From Acetothermia bacterium UBA7521 (GTDB lineage: Bacteria > Bipolaricaulota > Bipolaricaulia > Bipolaricaulales > Bipolaricaulaceae): a DNA stretch of 15,626 nt. The DNA is taken from positions 1 through 15,626 of the forward strand of contig DLNB01000063.1 of assembly GCA_002479455.1 (NCBI GenBank). The letters are read 5' to 3'. The notes below the pieces were generated by a model. It did not search any database, was not told the origin of the DNA, and worked only from the letters and a program-made list of their open reading frames with translations. The position numbers and the translations under genes are program-made. Of this stretch, positions 1 to 6,459 are shown piece by piece; position 1 is the first letter of the stretch; each line of letters starts with the position of its first letter.

Positions 1-2
1 GA

Positions 3-239
3 AACTCCGGCGGGTACGGCGGCCGTGTCCTCGGCATCGTCAACACCTCCCGTGCAAGCCTAACGGTGTCCACGAAACCGGGTCAACTCCAGTGCCGCTA
101 TGCGGCGCAGGGTCTCCGCCGCAAAGGGGTGAGTCGCCATGAGCTTGATCTCATTCCTGTCAAGCAATCAGGACGTGAGAGAACGGTTCCGCTAGTCGCG
201 GAGGTCAGACCTTCATTCGTAGTCCTCTCACCTGGCTAG
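3..239 (+). CDS. Possible 3' end of a gene cut by the left edge
   Basis: One frame is open from base 3 to a TAG at 237-239 (78 codons). The first ~25 codons mostly end in G or C, as in the real genes here (reading NSGGYGGRVLGIVNTSR), but the bias fades after about base 75. Either a real gene ends in this stretch or only the first part was ever coding. I do not recognise the product. A small hairpin (GCCGC-TAT-GCGGC) lies near base 100. This is a weak call. Confidence 0.2.
   Translation, partial: NSGGYGGRVLGIVNTSRASLTVSTKPGQLQCRYAAQGLRRKGVSRHELDLIPVKQSGRERTVPLVAEVRPSFVVLSPG
139..195 (+). pseudogene. Short ORF resembling the N-terminus of a longer protein, stopped by TAG
   Basis: ATG at 139 follows an SD-like AAAGGGGTGA at a reasonable distance. 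It encodes MSLISFLSSNQDVRERFR before a TAG at 193. The hydrophobic-then-charged pattern reads like the conserved start of a longer hypothetical protein rather than random DNA. No frame continues it after the stop. It may be the remnant of a decayed gene, a tiny ORF, or chance. It overlaps the other doubtful left-edge frame, so at most one of the two is likely real. Confidence 0.2.
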
Positions 240-323
240 ACCCGCTGGTCTACTGCCACTCCGCACACACCGCCGGTCCCCGGGGGGGGGCGGCCGCGGC
301 CCGTTGTCGGAGAGCAGGCGCGG
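240..323. other. 3' flank of the thiamine operon with palindromes and a G9 run
   Basis: This stretch lies just downstream of the last gene of the minus-strand thi operon. It holds a run of nine G (282-290) preceded by CCCC, a perfect 10-bp palindrome GGCCGCGGCC (292-301), and CCGTTGTCGG (301-310), a relative of the dispersed repeat units seen at 1391, 5366 and 7541. A 5-bp hairpin AGACC-CGCT-GGTCT begins at about 238. There is no U-tract, so I do not call an intrinsic terminator. Confidence 0.4.
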
Positions 324-1334
324 CTACTTGCGTCGGATCGCCTGAGCGGCTGAGACTGCGAACGGGAATGTGGTCCTCGGGGGGGCTTCGCCCATGACGA
401 GGACGAGGGGAAGGCCGTGGAACCGGGCGCGGAGTTCCCATCGGTCGCCCAGGTACTCGGCGCTCTGGATCTCGGCGGTGAACGGCCCTTCGCCCACCTC
501 TACCCACTCTGGACGGAAGAAGAGGAACACCTCGTCGCCTTCTCGGCACTCCCCGCGAGCGGCGGGGATCCGCTCCCCCGCGACTTCCACCACCGCACGG
601 TCGCCGTCCACGGATGCCACGCGCCCCGGCCAGAGGTTGGCTCGGCCAAGGAACGAAGCCACGAACGGGGTGCGCGGCTTGGCGTACAGGTCCTCGGGCG
701 GGGCGACCTGCTCCAGCCTCCCCTCGCGCATCACCGCCACGCGGTCGGCGAGGGCGAGGGCCTCTTCCTGGTCGTGGGTCACGTAGAGGGCGGTCATCCC
801 GAGCTTCCCCAGGAGCGCGCGCAGCTCGGCGCGGAGGTCCTTCCGCAACGCGGCGTCGAGCGCGGACAACGGCTCGTCGAGCAGGAGGACTCTGGGCTCG
901 GGGGCGATGGCCCGGGCCAGGGCGACGCGCTGCTGCTGCCCCGCGGAGAGCTGGTGCGGCTTCCGCCGCTCGTACCCGGCGAGACCGACGAGCTCCAGAA
1001 GCTCCCGTACCCGCCTCTTCCGGTCTCCCCGTCGGAACCGGAGGCCGTAGGCGACGTTCGCCCCGACGGAGAGGTGGGGGAACAGGGCGTAGCTCTGGAA
1101 CACGAGCCCCACCCCGCGCTTCTCGGGCGGCCGGTCGGTGGCGTCGCGGCCAGCGAGGAGTACCCGGCCGGCGTCGGGTTGCTCCAGCCCGGCGACGATC
1201 CGCAGGACGGTCGTCTTCCCGCACCCGGATGGGCCGAGGAGGGCCAGGATCTCGCCATCGGGTAGGGCGAGGGAGAAGTCCTCGACCGCGACCACGCTTC
1301 CGAACCGCTTCGTGAGACTGCGGACCTCAAGCAT
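324..1334 (-). CDS. thiQ: Thiamine ABC transporter ATP-binding protein
   Basis: This is the cytoplasmic ATPase that powers thiamine import together with the upstream permease and binding protein. In the 336-residue product the Walker A GPSGCGKT is at 34-41, the Q-loop Gln at 80, the signature LSAGQ at 129-133 (usual form LSGGQ), Walker B VLLLDE at about 149-154, the D-loop SALD, and the switch His at about 187. The ~110 residues beyond the ATPase core look like a TOBE-type regulatory domain, as in FbpC/PotA-like ATPases; E. coli ThiQ (about 230 residues) lacks it. An in-frame TTG lies at 1355, but the ATG at 1334 places the conserved MLEVRSLTKRF at the usual N-terminus and was preferred. It is the last gene of the operon, 112 bases after thiP. 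The family call is firm; the thiamine specificity rests on operon context. Confidence 0.88.
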   Translation of the reverse strand: MLEVRSLTKRFGSVVAVEDFSLALPDGEILALLGPSGCGKTTVLRIVAGLEQPDAGRVLLAGRDATDRPPEKRGVGLVFQSYALFPHLSVGANVAYGLRFRRGDRKRRVRELLELVGLAGYERRKPHQLSAGQQQRVALARAIAPEPRVLLLDEPLSALDAALRKDLRAELRALLGKLGMTALYVTHDQEEALALADRVAVMREGRLEQVAPPEDLYAKPRTPFVASFLGRANLWPGRVASVDGDRAVVEVAGERIPAARGECREGDEVFLFFRPEWVEVGEGPFTAEIQSAEYLGDRWELRARFHGLPLVLVMGEAPPRTTFPFAVSAAQAIRRK

Positions 1335-1390
1335 GGGACCGCCTGAACAGCCCAACCGCTGGACCCGAAGAGGGGAGGGGCGGTTCCGCT

Positions 1391-1445
1391 GTCCGTTGAC
1401 CGTGATCCGTTGTCCGCAGATGCTTCATCCCGTCACACATCATCC
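1391..1445. repeat. Dispersed CCGTT-rich repeat between thiP and thiQ
   Basis: The gap contains degenerate short units: GTCCGTTGACCGTGATCCGTTGTCCGCAGA, written here as GTCCGTTGAC / CGTGATCCGT / TGTCCGCAGA. The 14-mer CCGTTGTCCGCAGA (1407-1420) recurs exactly at 5397-5410. CCGTTGACCGTG (1393-1404) recurs inverted at about 7580-7591. No coding signal is evident. It behaves like an intergenic repeat family sitting inside the operon. Confidence 0.55.
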
Positions 1446-1446
1446 G

Positions 1447-3390
1447 TCACAGCCCTGTTCTCGGCGCTCTGCGGTGAGAGGGAAACGCTTTGTGGGTCCT
1501 GCCCTCTGAGTGGATCGGTTCTCTGTAGCGTCGCAGCCTGTCTGCGACGGCCTTCAGCCCGCGAACCGCCGTGTCGTCGGGTATGAAGCCCGACGTTACA
1601 CGCTCTGCGGATTCCGTGTCTCCGGGGTGAGATTCCGCTAGCAGCGCCGATCTTCCGCTCCTCCCGAGCAACCCGCGCCCGGTCCTCTCCCACGCCCAGG
1701 CGACGAGGGCGGTGGCCACCATCAGCACGGTCGCCATCGCGGACGCGGCGCCAAACCGCCGCGACGACAGGAACTGGTAGATCGCCAGCGGAATGGTGCT
1801 CAAACCTGGCCGGGCGAGCATCGCCGTCGCGGTCATCTCCCCGAGCGACAGGGCGAACGCAAGGGCTCCCGCCACGAGGAGACCGGAGCGAAGGAGGGGC
1901 AGCTCGACCGTCAGGAACGCGGCGCGCCGCGACGCGCCGAGGGTCCGCGCTGCCTCGACCAGCCGCGGGTCGAGGGAGTCCCACAGCGGGCCGACCGCCC
2001 GGACGACGAATGGGTAGACGATCAGGATGTGCGCCACGACGAGCGGCCACGGCCCCGGCGGCAGGAAGCTCAACGGGGGCCGGCGGAACGCGAGGAGGAG
2101 CGCCAGCCCCAGCACCACGGACGACACGCCGAGGGGCGCCATGAGCAGGGTCTCGAGAACCCGCGACCGCAGCCGGCGCACGGCGGCGCTGATGGCAAGG
2201 CCGAGGATCAGCGCGCCGCCTGCGGCGGCCAGGGCTACCCCGAGGCTGGTGAGGATGCTCCCCAGGGGCGAGGTCCCCAGGAACGGCGTGGTGTCCGCGG
2301 ACAGGGCGACCCCGTACCAGTGGAGCGTGGGCGAACCGCCCCCCGGCGCGGAACGGAGAAACGAGTCGGCGATCACAGCCCCGATCGGGCCGAGGAAGAC
2401 GAGGGCCGCGGGAAGGATGTACGCCAGCCACAGGAGCCGGGCCGGCCGCTTTCGGTCGAGGAGCGGGAGCGAGGGTTGCTCGCGCTCCCGGGAGCTGACG
2501 GGGTGAAAGAGCCCTCCCCCCCGAACGTAGAGGTAGGTGAGGACGAGAGACACGACGAGCACCACCAGGGCCAGCGCCGCCGCGCGCGCCAGATCCACGT
2601 CGACGCGGGCCAGGTTGTAGACCCCGACCTCGATCGTTGCGTATCGGGCCCCGCCTAGGGAGAGCGGGATGGCGAACGACAGCGTGCAGAGAAGGAACAC
2701 AAGGGCACACGCGGACAGGACCCCCGGAGCGAGCGCGGGCAGGGTCACGGTGAAGAATGCCCGCAGCCGGCCCGAGCCGAGGACGCGCGCCGCCTCGACC
2801 TGCGTCGGGTCTTGGGCCTCCCACGCCACGTTCACAAACCGGGCGACCACCGGCGCGTTGTAGAACGCGTGGGCAAGCACGATCCCCCACAGGGTGTACA
2901 GGACGCGGATCGGCGGCTCGGCCAGGCCAAACGCCGCCTGGAGAAACCGGTTGAGGTACCCGGCGTGCCCGAAGAACAGGACGAACCCGAGCGCGACCGT
3001 GATCGGGGGGAGGACGAACGGAACCAGCGTCATCGCCCGCAGCGCATCCCGGCCGGGGAAGCGGTACCGGGTGAGGAGCCACCCCAACGGGAAGCCGAGG
3101 ACGAGGCTGAGGCCGGTGGAGAGGAGGGCCTGTTCGAGCGTGAACAGGAGCAGCCGGCGGATGTAGGGGTCGCCGAGGACGGAGCGCAGGGGAGCCGCGG
3201 TCCAGGAACCATCGGCCTGAAGCCCCAGGCGCAGCACCTCCCACAGCGGGAGGAACAGGGCGAGGCCGAGGAAGGCGAGCGGCAGGAGCGCCCACGCCCC
3301 GCCTGCTCTGTGCCCCCCTGTCCTTCTCGTCTCCCGCTCTGGGGGGGAGAGGCTGGGGGTGAGGAGGGCGTCTTGCCGTCTAGGGCACAC
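1447..3390 (-). CDS. thiP: Thiamine ABC transporter permease, two fused permease domains
   Basis: This inner-membrane permease has two homologous binding-protein-dependent transport halves. Each carries an EAA loop that contacts the ATPase: EAARVLGSGRLRAFF at about 199-213 and EAARTLGASRRAAFL at about 479-493. About a dozen hydrophobic segments lie between residues 32 and 570. The frame is 647 residues, whereas ThiP is usually about 530-540. The excess is at the two ends and in the central linker (about 295-320). Residues ~9-30 (LLTPSLSPPERE...) are encoded by a dispersed repeat, and residues from ~586 on are encoded by hairpin repeats. The start is GTG 3390, preceded by AGAGGT; no other ATG, GTG or TTG precedes the first membrane segment. 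It lies 51 bases after thiB. The permease identity is firm, the thiamine substrate comes from context, and the exact termini are uncertain. Confidence 0.87.
   Translation of the reverse strand: MCPRRQDALLTPSLSPPERETRRTGGHRAGGAWALLPLAFLGLALFLPLWEVLRLGLQADGSWTAAPLRSVLGDPYIRRLLLFTLEQALLSTGLSLVLGFPLGWLLTRYRFPGRDALRAMTLVPFVLPPITVALGFVLFFGHAGYLNRFLQAAFGLAEPPIRVLYTLWGIVLAHAFYNAPVVARFVNVAWEAQDPTQVEAARVLGSGRLRAFFTVTLPALAPGVLSACALVFLLCTLSFAIPLSLGGARYATIEVGVYNLARVDVDLARAAALALVVLVVSLVLTYLYVRGGGLFHPVSSREREQPSLPLLDRKRPARLLWLAYILPAALVFLGPIGAVIADSFLRSAPGGGSPTLHWYGVALSADTTPFLGTSPLGSILTSLGVALAAAGGALILGLAISAAVRRLRSRVLETLLMAPLGVSSVVLGLALLLAFRRPPLSFLPPGPWPLVVAHILIVYPFVVRAVGPLWDSLDPRLVEAARTLGASRRAAFLTVELPLLRSGLLVAGALAFALSLGEMTATAMLARPGLSTIPLAIYQFLSSRRFGAASAMATVLMVATALVAWAWERTGRGLLGRSGRSALLAESHPGDTESAERVTSGFIPDDTAVRGLKAVADRLRRYREPIHSEGRTHKAFPSHRRAPRTGL
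1498..1635. repeat. Cluster of perfect hairpins forming the 3' end of thiP
   Basis: Hairpin 1 is CGTCGCAG (1529-1536), loop CCTGT, CTGCGACG (1542-1549). Hairpin 2 is CGTCGGG (1575-1581), a 7-base loop, CCCGACG (1589-1595), extendable by GTGT (1571-1574) with ACAC (1598-1601) across a 2-base bulge. Hairpin 3 is ACACG (1598-1602) with CGTGT (1615-1619). Three stems in about 90 bases look like an intergenic palindromic repeat mosaic rather than coding DNA, yet the thiP frame stays open through it. Confidence 0.65.
3308..3368 (-). repeat. C-tract/G-tract dispersed repeat, copy A (in thiP N-terminus)
   Basis: Read on the minus strand, this is CCCTCCTCACCCCCAGCC then TCTCCCCCCCAGAGCGGGAG and GAGAAGGACAGGGGGG. 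It matches the order of blocks in the copy at 8584-8641 (CCCTCACCC, CTCTCCCCC, GGGAGAGGAGAAGGA, AGGGG). It has the imperfect inverted form, C-rich arm then G-rich arm, of a widespread bacterial intergenic element that translates as LTPSLSP or LTLPSPP. It begins only 22 bases inside the thiP frame. Confidence 0.65.
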
Positions 3391-3441
3391 GCGGGACCTC
3401 TATCGACGTGCAGCCCCGGCGCACACCCTCCACGCGGGCCG

Positions 3442-4461
3442 CTAGCGCGCGACGAGAATCTCTTGCCACGTGCGAATCCATGCGGAGAGGTTCGCGGCGA
3501 CCGTGTCCAGGTCGAGGGAGACCGGGTGCTCGGGGATCACCGCGTACGCGGTGAACGCCTCGGGAACCCGCGCCGTGGCGTTGGCCGGAAACATCCACTG
3601 GCTGGTCGGGATCAGCTCTTGGATCTCTGGAGAGAGGATGAGATCGAGCAGGGCGTGGGCGAGGTCGGCGTTCGGCGTGGTGCGGACGATTCCCATGTAC
3701 TCCACCTGGTGGAACCCCTCGCCGTCCGGCGTCAGGACGCCGTAGGCCAGCTCGCCGTACACGATGTGGGCGTACGCCTCATCGGTGGAGTAGGAGACCC
3801 CCAGCGGGGCCTCACCTGCCTCGAGCATATCGAACGACTCCGTCCACCCGCGGGTGACGGTGAGGGCGTTCGGCAAGAGCTTCTCCCAGAACGCTGGCCA
3901 GTCCTCGCCGTAGTGGGCGATCGTCCACAGGAGGAACGATAGCCCCGGGGACGACGTGCGCGGGTCTTGCAGGACGATCTTCCCCTTCAGCTCTGGGCGC
4001 AGGAGGTCATTGAACGTGCGCGGAACGAGTTCGTCGGGGAGGGCGCGGGTGTCGTACACGAGCGTGATGTAGCCGTGGTCGTAGGGGACGACGAACGCGT
4101 CGCCGCCGATCCGCAAGTCCGCCGGCACGTCGGCGAGGTGGGCCAGCCGTTCGGGTTCCAGCGGCCGAAACACGTTCCGGGCCAGGGCCCGGGGGACCTC
4201 GACGTCGGCCAGACCCACGAACACGTCGGCGGTGGGGAGCCCGAGCTCCAACTCGGCCACCACGCGGGCGAGCATCTCCGAGGAGTCGCCGGGAGCGATC
4301 CACACGAGGGTCACGCCGGGGTGGGCCTTCTCAAACGCGTCCTTGATCGCCAGGGCTGGGCCCCAAGCGACAAACGAATCGTAGGCGTACACCACCAGTT
4401 CCGTTCCCCACGCGGGGGTTGTGACCAACACTGCGCACAGCAGCACCAGAAGCTTCTTCAT
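3442..4461 (-). CDS. thiB: Thiamine-binding periplasmic protein
   Basis: This is the solute receptor that captures thiamine outside the membrane and delivers it to the permease. The 339-residue product starts with a Sec signal peptide (KK, hydrophobic core, cleavage likely after TPAWG, residue 19). The mature start is TELVVYAYDSF; the YxYDSF motif at 25-30 is characteristic of the TbpA/ThiB family. There is no lipobox Cys near the cleavage site, so it is probably a free periplasmic protein rather than a lipoprotein. Length agrees with the family (about 325-340). The start is ATG 4461 behind a near-perfect SD, AAAGGAGGTT, which overlaps the thiN stop 12 bases upstream, so the two genes are translationally close. 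Confidence 0.92.
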   Translation of the reverse strand: MKKLLVLLCAVLVTTPAWGTELVVYAYDSFVAWGPALAIKDAFEKAHPGVTLVWIAPGDSSEMLARVVAELELGLPTADVFVGLADVEVPRALARNVFRPLEPERLAHLADVPADLRIGGDAFVVPYDHGYITLVYDTRALPDELVPRTFNDLLRPELKGKIVLQDPRTSSPGLSFLLWTIAHYGEDWPAFWEKLLPNALTVTRGWTESFDMLEAGEAPLGVSYSTDEAYAHIVYGELAYGVLTPDGEGFHQVEYMGIVRTTPNADLAHALLDLILSPEIQELIPTSQWMFPANATARVPEAFTAYAVIPEHPVSLDLDTVAANLSAWIRTWQEILVAR

Positions 4462-4473
4462 CCCAACCTCCTT

Positions 4474-5124
4474 TCAGACCATCGGACCGTGGACGAGGAG
4501 GAGCTTTCCCCCGCGTACCTCCACCCGGCAGGGGAGCCTCACCACCTCGTTCGAGACGCCGCGGGTCGAGGTCCGCGCAAGCGTGGCCCCGGCCAGCGGA
4601 TAGCGAAGCCCGTGGGTGGTGACGCCCCGCGCCTCGTCCGTGAGCGGAAGCAGCGAGACGCGGTCTCCCACATGGGCCGGGACGTCCTGTCGGCGGGAGA
4701 CCAGGTACAGGGTCTCCGGGGGGTGGTGGAGGACGATCGGGAGGTCGAACCGCGCCAGAAGCTGAACCGTGGCCAACGCGTGGTCCAGTCGGCCGCCGAG
4801 CGCTGCGCAGAGGTGGATCTCCTCCGGCGCCAAGGAAACGGCGTGGTCGAGGGCGAGTTCGAGGTCCGTGGCGTCCTTCTGCCGCGGGCTTTGGAGGACC
4901 TCCACTCCGGGAGGAGGGGGATCCTTGAGGGAGTCGAGGTCCCCGATCAGGACATGGGGGACCAGGCCGACCCGCGCCAGGTGCTGAAGCCCTCCGTCCG
5001 CGGCCACGACGAGGTCCGCTTGGGAAGCGAGCCCCTTCAGCATGCCCTCGTCCGTGAGCTGGCCGGACGCCACGATGAGGATCCGTCGGGCGGCCCCGGC
5101 CTTCCCCGGCTTGGTCTTCTTCAC
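4474..5124 (-). CDS. thiN: Thiamine pyrophosphokinase
   Basis: The enzyme transfers pyrophosphate from ATP to thiamine to make TPP in one step. In the 216-residue product, ADGG (about 42-45), IGDLDS (about 60-65), the KDATDLELAL motif (about 83-92) and GGRLDH (about 110-115) match the catalytic and Mg/ATP-binding motifs of the TPK family. The C-terminal part (to residue 216) is the TPK thiamine-binding beta domain, containing the TTHGLRYPL and TSTRGVSNE motifs. GTG 5124 follows GAGGAGGGG and was chosen. An in-frame GTG at 5142 has no SD and lies in a hairpin. It is the first gene behind the TPP riboswitch and 12 bases before thiB, so salvage and activation are co-regulated. Confidence 0.92.
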   Translation of the reverse strand: MKKTKPGKAGAARRILIVASGQLTDEGMLKGLASQADLVVAADGGLQHLARVGLVPHVLIGDLDSLKDPPPPGVEVLQSPRQKDATDLELALDHAVSLAPEEIHLCAALGGRLDHALATVQLLARFDLPIVLHHPPETLYLVSRRQDVPAHVGDRVSLLPLTDEARGVTTHGLRYPLAGATLARTSTRGVSNEVVRLPCRVEVRGGKLLLVHGPMV

Positions 5125-5141
5125 AACCCCTCCTCGTCTCA

Positions 5142-5218
5142 CCGGTCCGAGACCGGGTGGATGTGGGGCGTGGGGAATCCCGCGTTGGGCGCGGGGTGGC
5201 CGGAACGGCGGTTCGGCC
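5142..5218 (-). other. Leader hairpins between TPP aptamer and thiN
   Basis: On the minus strand three stem-loops follow the aptamer: GGCCGAAC-CGCC-GTTC(C)GGCC (5218-5198), CCCGCG-CCCAA-CGCGGG (5195-5179) and CCGGTC-TCG-GACCGG (5156-5142). None is followed by a U-run, so classical intrinsic termination is not evident. The last hairpin lies 7 bases upstream of the thiN SD, which suggests translational or Rho-dependent control. The mechanism is inferred. Confidence 0.4.
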
Positions 5219-5225
5219 GAGAGAC

Positions 5226-5322
5226 GGGGAACCTTTCCTCCGCTGGTATTACCCAGGTCAGGTTCCGGGGTCGAGGTCGGCGCCTCCTCTCAGCCCTCTG
5301 CGGGCTCCCCCAGTTACCCCAG
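5226..5322 (-). promoter_or_regulatory. TPP riboswitch (THI box)
   Basis: On the minus strand the conserved aptamer elements appear in the right order and spacing. GCTGAGAGG is at about 5294-5286, then a variable arm, then the highly conserved segment GAACCTGACCTGGGTAATAC / CAGCGGA at 5265-5239. The 5' side GGGGTAACTGGGGGAGCCC and the 3' side GGAGGAAAGGTTCCCC supply the flanking helices. It precedes the thiamine pyrophosphokinase and transporter genes, exactly the expected regulon. Binding of TPP should turn the operon off. Confidence 0.95.
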
Positions 5323-5326
5323 GAGG

Positions 5327-5355
5327 ATTATAGGCCCCCCGGCCACCGCTGCCAC
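5327..5355 (-). promoter_or_regulatory. Promoter of the thi operon
   Basis: A consensus -10 TATAAT (5332-5327) lies 17 bases from GTGGCA (5355-5350; 4 of 6 match to TTGACA). Predicted initiation at about 5320 coincides with the 5' end of the TPP aptamer, which supports the call. Confidence 0.7.
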
Positions 5356-5365
5356 CCAGCTCCGT

Positions 5366-5411
5366 GGACCGTTGTCCGTCATCCGTTATCTGTAGCCCGT
5401 TGTCCGCAGAG
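5366..5411. repeat. Dispersed CCGTT-rich repeat upstream of the thi promoter
   Basis: The units CCGTTGTCCGTCATCCGTTA and TCTGTAGCCCGTTGTCCGCAG are tandem-like variants of a roughly 8-10-base word. The last 14 bases (CCGTTGTCCGCAGA, 5397-5410) are identical to 1407-1420. It lies between the divergent thi operon and the 5507 gene. Confidence 0.55.
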
Positions 5412-5454
5412 GTCTCGGACCACGGTGAACGGGCCGCGGTAGACGGACCATGGA

Positions 5455-5483
5455 TTGACGAGGCCCCGCCCGCGAGCTACCGT
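5455..5483 (+). promoter_or_regulatory. Possible promoter of the 5507 gene
   Basis: TTGACG (5455-5460), a 17-base spacer and TACCGT (5478-5483) give a good -35 and a -10 keeping the most conserved T, A and final T. Initiation would be just before the SD of the gene at 5507. Confidence 0.4.
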
Positions 5484-5506
5484 AGTTGGGCGGAGGAGGT
5501 GGACCG

Positions 5507-5797
5507 ATGGACAAGCTGTGCGTGGCGCTGAGGGTCCAGGCCGACGAGGACGGCCTGTGGCTGGAGGATGATGGCCGACGTGTCCCGCTCCCCGACACGT
5601 TCTGGCACGCCCTTGCCGTGGCGCTCCGCGACGCGGGGCAACCGGACCTCGCTGGGCGCCTGGAGCAGGCGATCTCGGTGGCAGAGGCCAAGCGCGTTCG
5701 GGCCGAGGCGCAGTTCCGCTGTATGGATCCCGTGTACTCCCCCGAGGATGCGCGCCGCTGCCAAGAGGTTCTGGGCGAGGACCTCAAGACCGGCTGA
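5507..5797 (+). CDS. Hypothetical protein, 96 residues
   Basis: I do not recognise the family. ATG 5507 follows GGAGGAGGT at ideal spacing, and codons are strongly G/C-ending, so it is probably a real gene. The product starts MDKLCVALRVQADEDGLWLE, has a short beta-rich start, then a helical stretch from about residue 33 (FWHALAVALRDAG...LEQAISVAEAKRVRAEAQF), and ends with a charged segment. There is no signal peptide or membrane segment. It has two cysteines (residues 5 and about 71) in no metal-binding arrangement. It is monocistronic, divergent from the thi operon, and followed by a 141-base gap before the convergent DUF2283 gene in which I see nothing coding. Confidence 0.7.
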   Translation: MDKLCVALRVQADEDGLWLEDDGRRVPLPDTFWHALAVALRDAGQPDLAGRLEQAISVAEAKRVRAEAQFRCMDPVYSPEDARRCQEVLGEDLKTG

Positions 5798-5938
5798 GAT
5801 CAACCTCCCCGACGTGCGAGAGGGCAGGGTGCTGGGCAACTCGGCTCTCGTCCCGTAGCCCATGCTCCACCGGACTGGTGTTGCACGAGGTGCTGGGAAC
5901 GGAACGCGTCTGGCCAGCGGCCCCAACTTCCTTCAGTT

Positions 5939-6139
5939 CTAGGCTGTCTCGAACTGCAACACCTTGAGCTGATCAGGAGAAACGCGTTGGCTCAGGTTCA
6001 GGATCTCCACTCCGACGACGTACCCCCGTTCATCGAAGTCGAGGACCACGTCGGGCCGTACTTCCTCGGATTCCACAACCCGCGACTCGTCGAGACGGAA
6101 GTACAGAGCATCGCTTTCTTTGTCGAACTTCAGCCTCAT
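5939..6139 (-). CDS. DUF2283 protein (putative antitoxin partner)
   Basis: This small 66-residue protein begins MRLKFDKESDALYFRLDESR and contains DVVLDFDERGYVVGVEILNLS. That is the signature arrangement of DUF2283: a D-x-x-x-DALYxR start and a later D-x-x-G-x-x-VGIEIL strand-helix. DUF2283 genes often sit directly after a DUF4258 gene, and the pair is commonly treated as a toxin-antitoxin-like module, with DUF2283 in the antitoxin position. The ATG overlaps the stop of the DUF4258 gene by 4 bases (ATGA), indicating coupled translation. The family is assigned by sequence pattern; the antitoxin role is inferred from context. Confidence 0.85.
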   Translation of the reverse strand: MRLKFDKESDALYFRLDESRVVESEEVRPDVVLDFDERGYVVGVEILNLSQRVSPDQLKVLQFETA

Positions 6140-6375
6140 CTGTGCCTCCCCAGCCGTCGGTCAAAGAACAGGGTCACCACCTGGTTCGGCCGAACGCGCG
6201 TGTTGACCACAACGCGCAGGAATCGGCCTCCCTGCTCTGGGATCGCCTTGATGTAGTGAGTGGTTCCTTGTGTGATCTCCTCAGACCTGTCGGGGTTCCG
6301 AACCGTCCGCCACAACCACTCCTCAGGTATCTCCCGCTCATGGAGCATGTCTTGTGCATGCCGTGAGAGCTCCAT
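6136..6375 (-). CDS. DUF4258 protein (putative RelE-like toxin partner)
   Basis: The 79-residue product starts MELSRHAQDMLHEREIPEEW and ends with NTRVRPNQVVTLFFDRRLGRH. An N-terminal 'S-x-HA' helix, a central 'WxTVxNPDRSEE' and a C-terminal VxTxFFDRR strand are typical of DUF4258, a small alpha/beta fold related in outline to BrnT/RelE-type ribonucleases. The conserved His (residue 6), the Arg residues around 62 and the final RR would be the candidate active-site residues. It is co-transcribed with and overlaps the DUF2283 gene. A -10 box sits 5 bases before the ATG. Toxicity is inferred, not shown. Confidence 0.82.
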   Translation of the reverse strand: MELSRHAQDMLHEREIPEEWLWRTVRNPDRSEEITQGTTHYIKAIPEQGGRFLRVVVNTRVRPNQVVTLFFDRRLGRHR

Positions 6376-6380
6376 GCTCC

Positions 6381-6386
6381 ATTATA
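6381..6386 (-). promoter_or_regulatory. -10 box TATAAT five bases before the DUF4258 start
   Basis: On the minus strand the sequence reads TATAAT-GGAGC-ATG. Transcription starting 6 bases after the box would begin on the A of the ATG, a leaderless message. If initiation were earlier, GGAGC could act as a very close SD. A -35 match is poor (GCCACA at an 18-base spacing). Confidence 0.55.
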
Positions 6387-6459
6387 GGGGAGTGCCCGGT
6401 AGTGTGTGGCCGGCAGGTGCGATGTGCCCGTCGGTGGTGAGGGCAAGAGGACGGCGTGG

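Noticed and set aside
250..1265. Several open frames on both strands over thiQ
   Set aside because: Low-complexity Arg/Pro/Gly-rich shadows of the clearly identified ATPase.
1498..1635. Reading the hairpin cluster as a CRISPR array or tRNA-like element
   Set aside because: Stems differ from each other, there are no regularly spaced identical repeats, and no tRNA arm pattern is present.
2462..2492. Hairpin GGGAGCG...CGCTCCC in the thiP linker as a terminator or inserted repeat
   Set aside because: It lies inside the coding linker, has no T-run, and can be explained by GC-rich codons for a charged Arg/Glu linker.
2812..5442. Long plus-strand open frames opposite thiP, thiB and thiN
   Set aside because: They are Gly/Arg/Glu-rich mirror frames of high-GC genes, with no motifs, no SD and no family resemblance.
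5477..5926. Minus-strand frame opposite the 5507 gene and the following gap
   Set aside because: It spans both the coding and noncoding side with no start signal or recognisable domain; the plus-strand gene has a strong SD and a promoter.
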